Assembly: GCA_025766275.1 (NCBI GenBank)
Contig: JAFKAC010000038.1
Coordinates: 496,001-560,000, forward strand
DNA: 64,000 nucleotides
Direction of reading: 5' to 3'
Source of the DNA: Lactarius indigo
Lineage: Eukaryota; Basidiomycota; Agaricomycetes; Russulales; Russulaceae
Shown: piece after piece, positions 59,601 to 64,000 of the stretch
Layout of the letters: the number at the start of each line of letters is the position of its first letter
Position numbering within the stretch: the stretch's first letter is position 1
The notes under the pieces: model-generated
The model's input: the letters and a program-made list of their open reading frames with translations, nothing else
Databases searched by the model: none
Told to the model about the DNA's origin: nothing
Program-made: the position numbers and the translations under genes

Positions 59601-60192
59601 AACATCACCCAAATCGAAATCGCACACTGGCGCAATTGTAGGGGGTGCCATAGGCGGCGTTGTGGCATTACTTGCAATTGGGGCTGTCGTCTTGGTGAGA
59701 CGAAAACGAAGTCGCAGACCCAAATCCATTGGGTCCTCGTTCGAGACAGACGTCGTCGGACCGGACTTGCCAATGATAGTGACGCCATTCGATCCAACAC
59801 TCGCCGGAGCAGCAGAACCCGACACTGGTTCCCCGACGAACTGGCACCAACAGTCGACTGAGCCTGTCGAGCCGGAGATCATTCCTTTGGCCCACGTGCC
59901 GAACCCATCGGACTCACCCGTGCCATCGCCACGTGTGGTGCCTGTCCCCACCGGCTTGTCCAGCAAGGAGCTTGCGCGGCTTCGCAGGGACGTTTCGCAT
60001 GCCCAACCTTCTGACGCTTTGCCGTCTGGTCCTTCCTTACCTCCCAATACCGAACAGGGTATCGCCTCGTCATCTTCAGAAGCTCGGAGACTTCAGTCGG
60101 AAGTCGAGGCATTGAGGCGTGAGATGCAACAGCTTCGTGTGGACGCTGTGGAGAGATTTGAGGCACCACCGGGTTATGATGGGAGTGTGTGA
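56685..60192 (+). CDS. GtaA-like glutaminase, membrane-anchored, copy 1
   Basis: A relative of Aspergillus GtaA-type extracellular glutaminases (DUF5127/DUF4965 families). The ATG at 56685 gives a hydrophobic signal peptide (MIHVLILLFLLVRCGRAQ), then FFPPAIPLAVRSPYLSSW, a family signature. Further matches are LTAQAGPMQFNLTFLNPIE, DWVKQSIPFSYLS, FNEISTQAEWGTLYYAIGS, DPVVWTIGFTADPAIQYTD, DLVSLATAQIYGGIQLTIG, ESGNMLIMTYAHARASGDGS, TSNQTNLAIKGIIAIKAMS and ADSWTLGYNLFADVWLGTG. The C-terminus has a membrane helix (GAIVGGAIGGVVALLAIGAV) with a basic stop-transfer stretch and about 150 cytoplasmic residues ending in a short coiled coil. An in-frame TAA at 57863-57865 lies inside a 48-nt intron. About 12 introns are inferred. 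Several N-x-S/T glycosylation sites are visible. Confidence 0.85.
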
Positions 60193-60889
60193 GTCGGAGG
60201 ACTTCCCTGATGACATGAATTTTGGGACCTTCACGTAGGTATTCATAAACAGTCAACTACAGTACTGTAGTACCACACAACTTGAATGCTCCGAGGCGCG
60301 ACATCATGCGTGTTTCTGTTTTTTTCTTTCTATCTGGTTTGTATCCCGATTACAATACTACAGTGTCTTATTGATACTGTCTCTAGAAAATATGTTGATA
60401 AACATTTTAAAAAAGCGCAAGCGCGCTGAACCGATGTCACAAGGGCGAGCACCCTGCCACACAAGCAACTACACTTGTGACTTGCCTCCTCGACCCATTT
60501 GTATCAATTTCAATATTTTTCGCTCACCTGGAATGATCGGGACGCTCTCCCAGATTCATCAGGGCTTCACCAAAAACTGAAATAGTACCGAATGGAGGCA
60601 GGGTCGGTGTCAGTGTTGTAAGCGTGTTGGGCGCTTTTTCATTTGTACCGCTTGAGCTGATGGCAATTCGATCTCACACACGACCGGGCGCTCTCTGGGA
60701 ATGGGACTTTCGAATTAGAAACCCTTCTCGTAAGCGCGATGCATGCGTGATGGGCTTGGGCTCGTAACCATTCCCTGGTTTTCTTGGCCTGGTGTACATC
60801 ATCTTGTGGTGGTCAATCCCTCGGTTTCCCTCGCTGCTGGGGTTCTTCACCAACCAGAACTAACTCAGCCAACCTGACCACAGGCGAAA
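60193..60889. promoter_or_regulatory. Spacer and duplicated promoter between the glutaminase genes
   Basis: About 700 nt. The last 350 nt (from about 60540) match the sequence just upstream of copy 1 (56370-56684), including TCCCAGATTCATCAGGGCT and GAATTAGAAACC blocks, so the promoter was duplicated with the gene. No coding sequence was found. Confidence 0.6.
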
Positions 60890-63800
60890 ATGGTCCACGT
60901 CCTAATTCTCCTATTCTTACTCGTCCAACGCGGAAGAGCTCAGCAAACCTTTTTCCCCCCAGCAATCCCCCTTGCTGTTCGCTCGCCATACCTCAGTTCT
61001 TGGGACTTCACTACCAAAGGGACGACCATCGGAAAACTTTGGTCAACAACTTCTGCCCATCAACCGAATTCTACCACTAATGATGTATGTTATTCCCCTT
61101 CACTCAATGTAACACCCAGATTTAGTCCATTCCAGAACCTTAGCATACCAGTGCACGTGCGTGTCGACGGTGTGACCTACTCGTTCCTGGGATATTCTCC
61201 TAGAGTAAATGGAAGTGTGAACCTCACCGACACCGTAATCACACCTACCCAGACTAAACTCACTGCTCAAGCCGGACCAATGCAGTTTAACCTCACATTC
61301 CTGAATCCAATTGAGGTTCGAACTGGAGTCCGTTGTTGGCTTAATTATCTGCTTACACTATCGTTTCAGCCCGGAGATTGGGTCAAGCAATCAATCCCGT
61401 TCTCGTATCTGTCATTATCTGCGCAATCACTGGACGGCGTGGCTCATGCTGTGCAAGTGTATTCGGATGTCAGTGGAGGTGGGTGAAGTCATTATTGTTC
61501 CCGCTCCACTGTTTCTCAAAACCATTGCAGAATGGTTGTCAGCAGATAGATCCCAGGAGATCAGATGGAATACAACAGCTATTAATAATGTCATCTACCA
61601 CACGGTCCAACTCAAGAATCCGGCTGTGTTCAATGAAATCAATACTCAAGCAGAGTGGGGCACATTGTACTATGCCATAGGGAGCGTGAGTGGCAATGGT
61701 ACGATTTATGTTTCACTACTCATGGATGATCTAGGGCGGTGAGAACACATTCAAGACTGGACTGGATGCGGATTGCCGGGGATTATTCCAGCTCAGAGGA
61801 ACTTTGGACAACCTAACGGACGCGAATTTTCGTCCCATTAGCCCTGACTTCCCAGTTTTTGCCCTATCGCGCGACCTCGGAACCATTCGAGCTACGCAAG
61901 ATCCCGTCGTTTGGACTATCGGATTTACCACGGACCCAGCCATCCAATATACAGACCAATCTGCAGACGCTCCTCGGAATCGTAGCTTGTTCTACAAGAT
62001 TCAATATCCTGATGACACGTCCTTAGTTAGTTGCTCTATTCGCCGAGGAATGATGTGTCGTTTCACATTATCGCAGATTCCTGACTTCCTCAATGATTTC
62101 GCTAATGCTTCGTCAAGAGCTCAGCAATTGGACTCAAAGATACAACTGTACGCTGCTGCTTACTCGCCGGGCCCATTTGGAGGGCTTTATGACCTAGTGT
62201 CTCTCGCAACCGCACAAGTATATGGCAGCATTCAACTGACAATTGGGTTCGACATCAGTGGTAACTTCAACAAGTCAGATGTGATGGCGTTCATGAAGAA
62301 TATCGATGGGTCGAACACAAGGTGAGGTAGCACTGTGCGTCGGGTAGGTGGCGGATCCTGACTTTGTCAAGTCGGGTCAATGCCGTCGAAACGCTATATT
62401 CTGCGTTCCCAGCATTCATGTATATCGACCCTACACTGGGTGGACTCCTTCTTGAACCTCTGTTTCGACTTCAAGCATCTCCCAATTACACCATCCCGTA
62501 CGCTGCTGCTGATCTAGGTGCGTCCCGGAACCGGAGAGGCTCGAAGCACTGATTATTGAGGACCTGAAGGGTTGTATCCTAATGTCACTATCAGCATTTC
62601 AGGTCATAGCCAAAGAGTCGAGCGTTTGTGTCTCTTTTGCAGGTCTTGCGTATCACTGATCCTTATGGCCTGTACAGAGTCCGGGAATATGTTGATCATG
62701 ACTTACGCTCATGCTCGTGCGAGTGGAGACGGTAGCTTGATAAGCAGATACGTACATATGAAGCTACTATTGGCTACCTGTAGAAGGCTGACAATACCAG
62801 ACAGTATTCTCTGCTGACATCCTGGGCTGATTACTTGTCCAACTATACGCTACATACCCCCGATGAGTACGTATTCCGTCGAAGACTCTTTGCTGATGAT
62901 CTGAATGACCATTGACTCAGAACATCTGCGGATGGACTAACGGCCAGCAATCAAACCAACCTCGCAATCAAGGGTATTATCGCTATCAAAGCCATGTCAA
63001 TGATGAGCTCAGTTGTCAAGCAGAGGGCCGACTATGTCAAGTATTATGTTCGTGCGGATGTGTTACTAGTATACTCATGGAGAAATTGACTCGTTGATAG
63101 AATACAGCTGCAGACCTTTACAATCAATGGAAAGGCCTTGCACTGGCTAGTGATCAACACCTACTCGTGGCATATGGGCTCAAGGACTCGTGGACATTGG
63201 GTTATAATCTATTTGCTGATGCATGGTTAGGCACTGTCGTCGTTGAATCATCCGTCAGTGTCTGTTGATTTCTGCCTTATTTTGATGCCCACCAGTTTCT
63301 AGGTCTACTATAGTCAAAGCAGTTTCATCCACAACCTCACCGCGACATTAGTTTCACCTCCTAGTGTTTTTGGCATGCCAGTCGATAGCTACAGCGCGGA
63401 CATGAGAATCACAGCATCCAGTCGGAAGAGTCTTACTTCTGAGTGTGTCTGAGCTTATGTGGTTTCAGGTTGGACCTTGTTTGTGGCTGCTATGACCCCG
63501 GACGAAGACCTATCAACAATTCTTTTTTCGAGAGTTCACAGCCGAGCGTCATTGAACACGAGCGTAGGCGTGTTCCCGGTTTACTATGACAGCGCTAGCG
63601 GATCAACCTACCGGGGAGAGGCTAGGTAAGTTTCTTGCGATTTCCATTCGTCGGATTTGGATGTTAACTAATGCTACCGCATCGGTCTCTAGCCCCGCGC
63701 AGGGTGCAATGTATGCACCATTAGCACTCGCGTTCGTTTATAGCAAGCGCCAGCCAAGCGCCCCTTTTCGATGTCTGACTTGGTATTTCTATTTCTCAGG

Positions 63801-64000
63801 GCTCCTGTCCTCCAAATAATGGCCAATCCCGTGGCGACTGGGACTTCATCGCAACCGCAACCGCAACCGCAATCGCACTCGAAGTCGAAATCACACACCA
63901 GTGAGATTGTCGGGGGCGCCATAGGTGGCGTTGTGGCTTTACTCGCAATCGGGGCCATCGCCTTGGTAGAAAGAAGACAGCGTCGTAGACGTAAATCCAA
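60890..64000 (+). CDS. GtaA-like glutaminase, membrane-anchored, copy 2 (3' end outside window)
   Basis: A tandem paralogue of the gene at 56685 with the same exon-intron order. The ATG at 60890 gives the signal peptide MVHVLILLFLLVQRGRAQ, followed by FFPPAIPLAVRSPYLSSW. Family segments include FNEINTQAEWGTLYYAIGS, GGENTFKTGLDADCRGLFQL, DPVVWTIGFTTDPAIQYTD, DLVSLATAQVYGSIQLTIG, ESGNMLIMTYAHARASGDGS and TSADGLTASNQTNLAIKG. Near the right edge a Gln-Pro repeat (four Q-P units) precedes the membrane helix GGAIGGVVALLAIGAIAL. The window ends just after the basic stop-transfer stretch, so the cytoplasmic tail is missing here. No disabling change was seen. It is probably an extracellular or wall-facing enzyme releasing glutamate from glutamine, but activity is inferred from family membership. 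Confidence 0.83.
63850..63878 (+). repeat. Short tandem repeat coding Gln-Pro
   Basis: A CAACCG-type hexamer repeated about four times within the stalk region of glutaminase copy 2, coding alternating Gln and Pro. It is absent from copy 1, so it expanded after the duplication. Confidence 0.7.

Noticed and set aside
61731..61780. Apparent frameshift in glutaminase copy 2 near the G-G-E-N-T motif
   Set aside because: A 52-nt intron starting GTGAGT after the A-I-G-S codons restores the frame exactly as in copy 1.

Overview
The window is nuclear DNA of a filamentous basidiomycete, most likely an Agaricomycete. The evidence is dense genes with many 45-65 nt introns and tiny exons, several DUF6534 membrane-protein genes (a family expanded in mushroom-forming fungi), and fungal forms of Spt5, Pif1, Uve1, Mic10, NOSIP, PI-PLC, PDR-type ABC transporters and GtaA-like glutaminases. 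No tRNA, rRNA, CRISPR array or intact transposon was recognised.

Region 1 (1-18.6 kb) is a tandem array. Five paralogous seven-helix DUF6534 genes lie on the minus strand, with start codons at 1290, 5105, 8688, 11400 and 16712. The last unit is a divergent DUF6534/NOSIP pair with an intact NOSIP gene (17306-18612). The fourth unit has a full-length but broken NOSIP copy (12231-13527). The first and third units keep only the NOSIP promoter side and first dozen codons (1995 and 9451). The array therefore seems to have grown by repeated duplication of one divergent gene pair, after which NOSIP decayed in the extra copies.

Region 2 (18.9-33.2 kb) holds a gene for an unrecognised, probably tail-anchored protein and two tandem PDR/ABCG full transporters on the minus strand. 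Part of the second nucleotide-binding domain is almost identical between them, introns included, which suggests gene conversion.

Region 3 (34-52.3 kb) is a housekeeping block: Pif1 helicase, Uve1 UV-damage endonuclease, transcription elongation factor Spt5, an F-box protein, the MICOS subunit Mic10 (split into five exons, one of 13 nt), a delta-type PI-PLC, and a proline-rich coiled-coil protein that I do not recognise.

Region 4 (52.3-64 kb) starts with about 4.3 kb where no gene could be modelled with confidence. Two tandem GtaA-like glutaminase genes follow, each predicted to have a signal peptide and a C-terminal membrane anchor; the second runs off the right edge.

The clusters do not form one obvious pathway. 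The shared theme is local tandem duplication of membrane or secreted proteins (DUF6534, PDR, GtaA) on either side of a single-copy core. Gene models were spliced by eye from reading frames, splice signals and comparison of paralogues, so exon edges are approximate unless stated.
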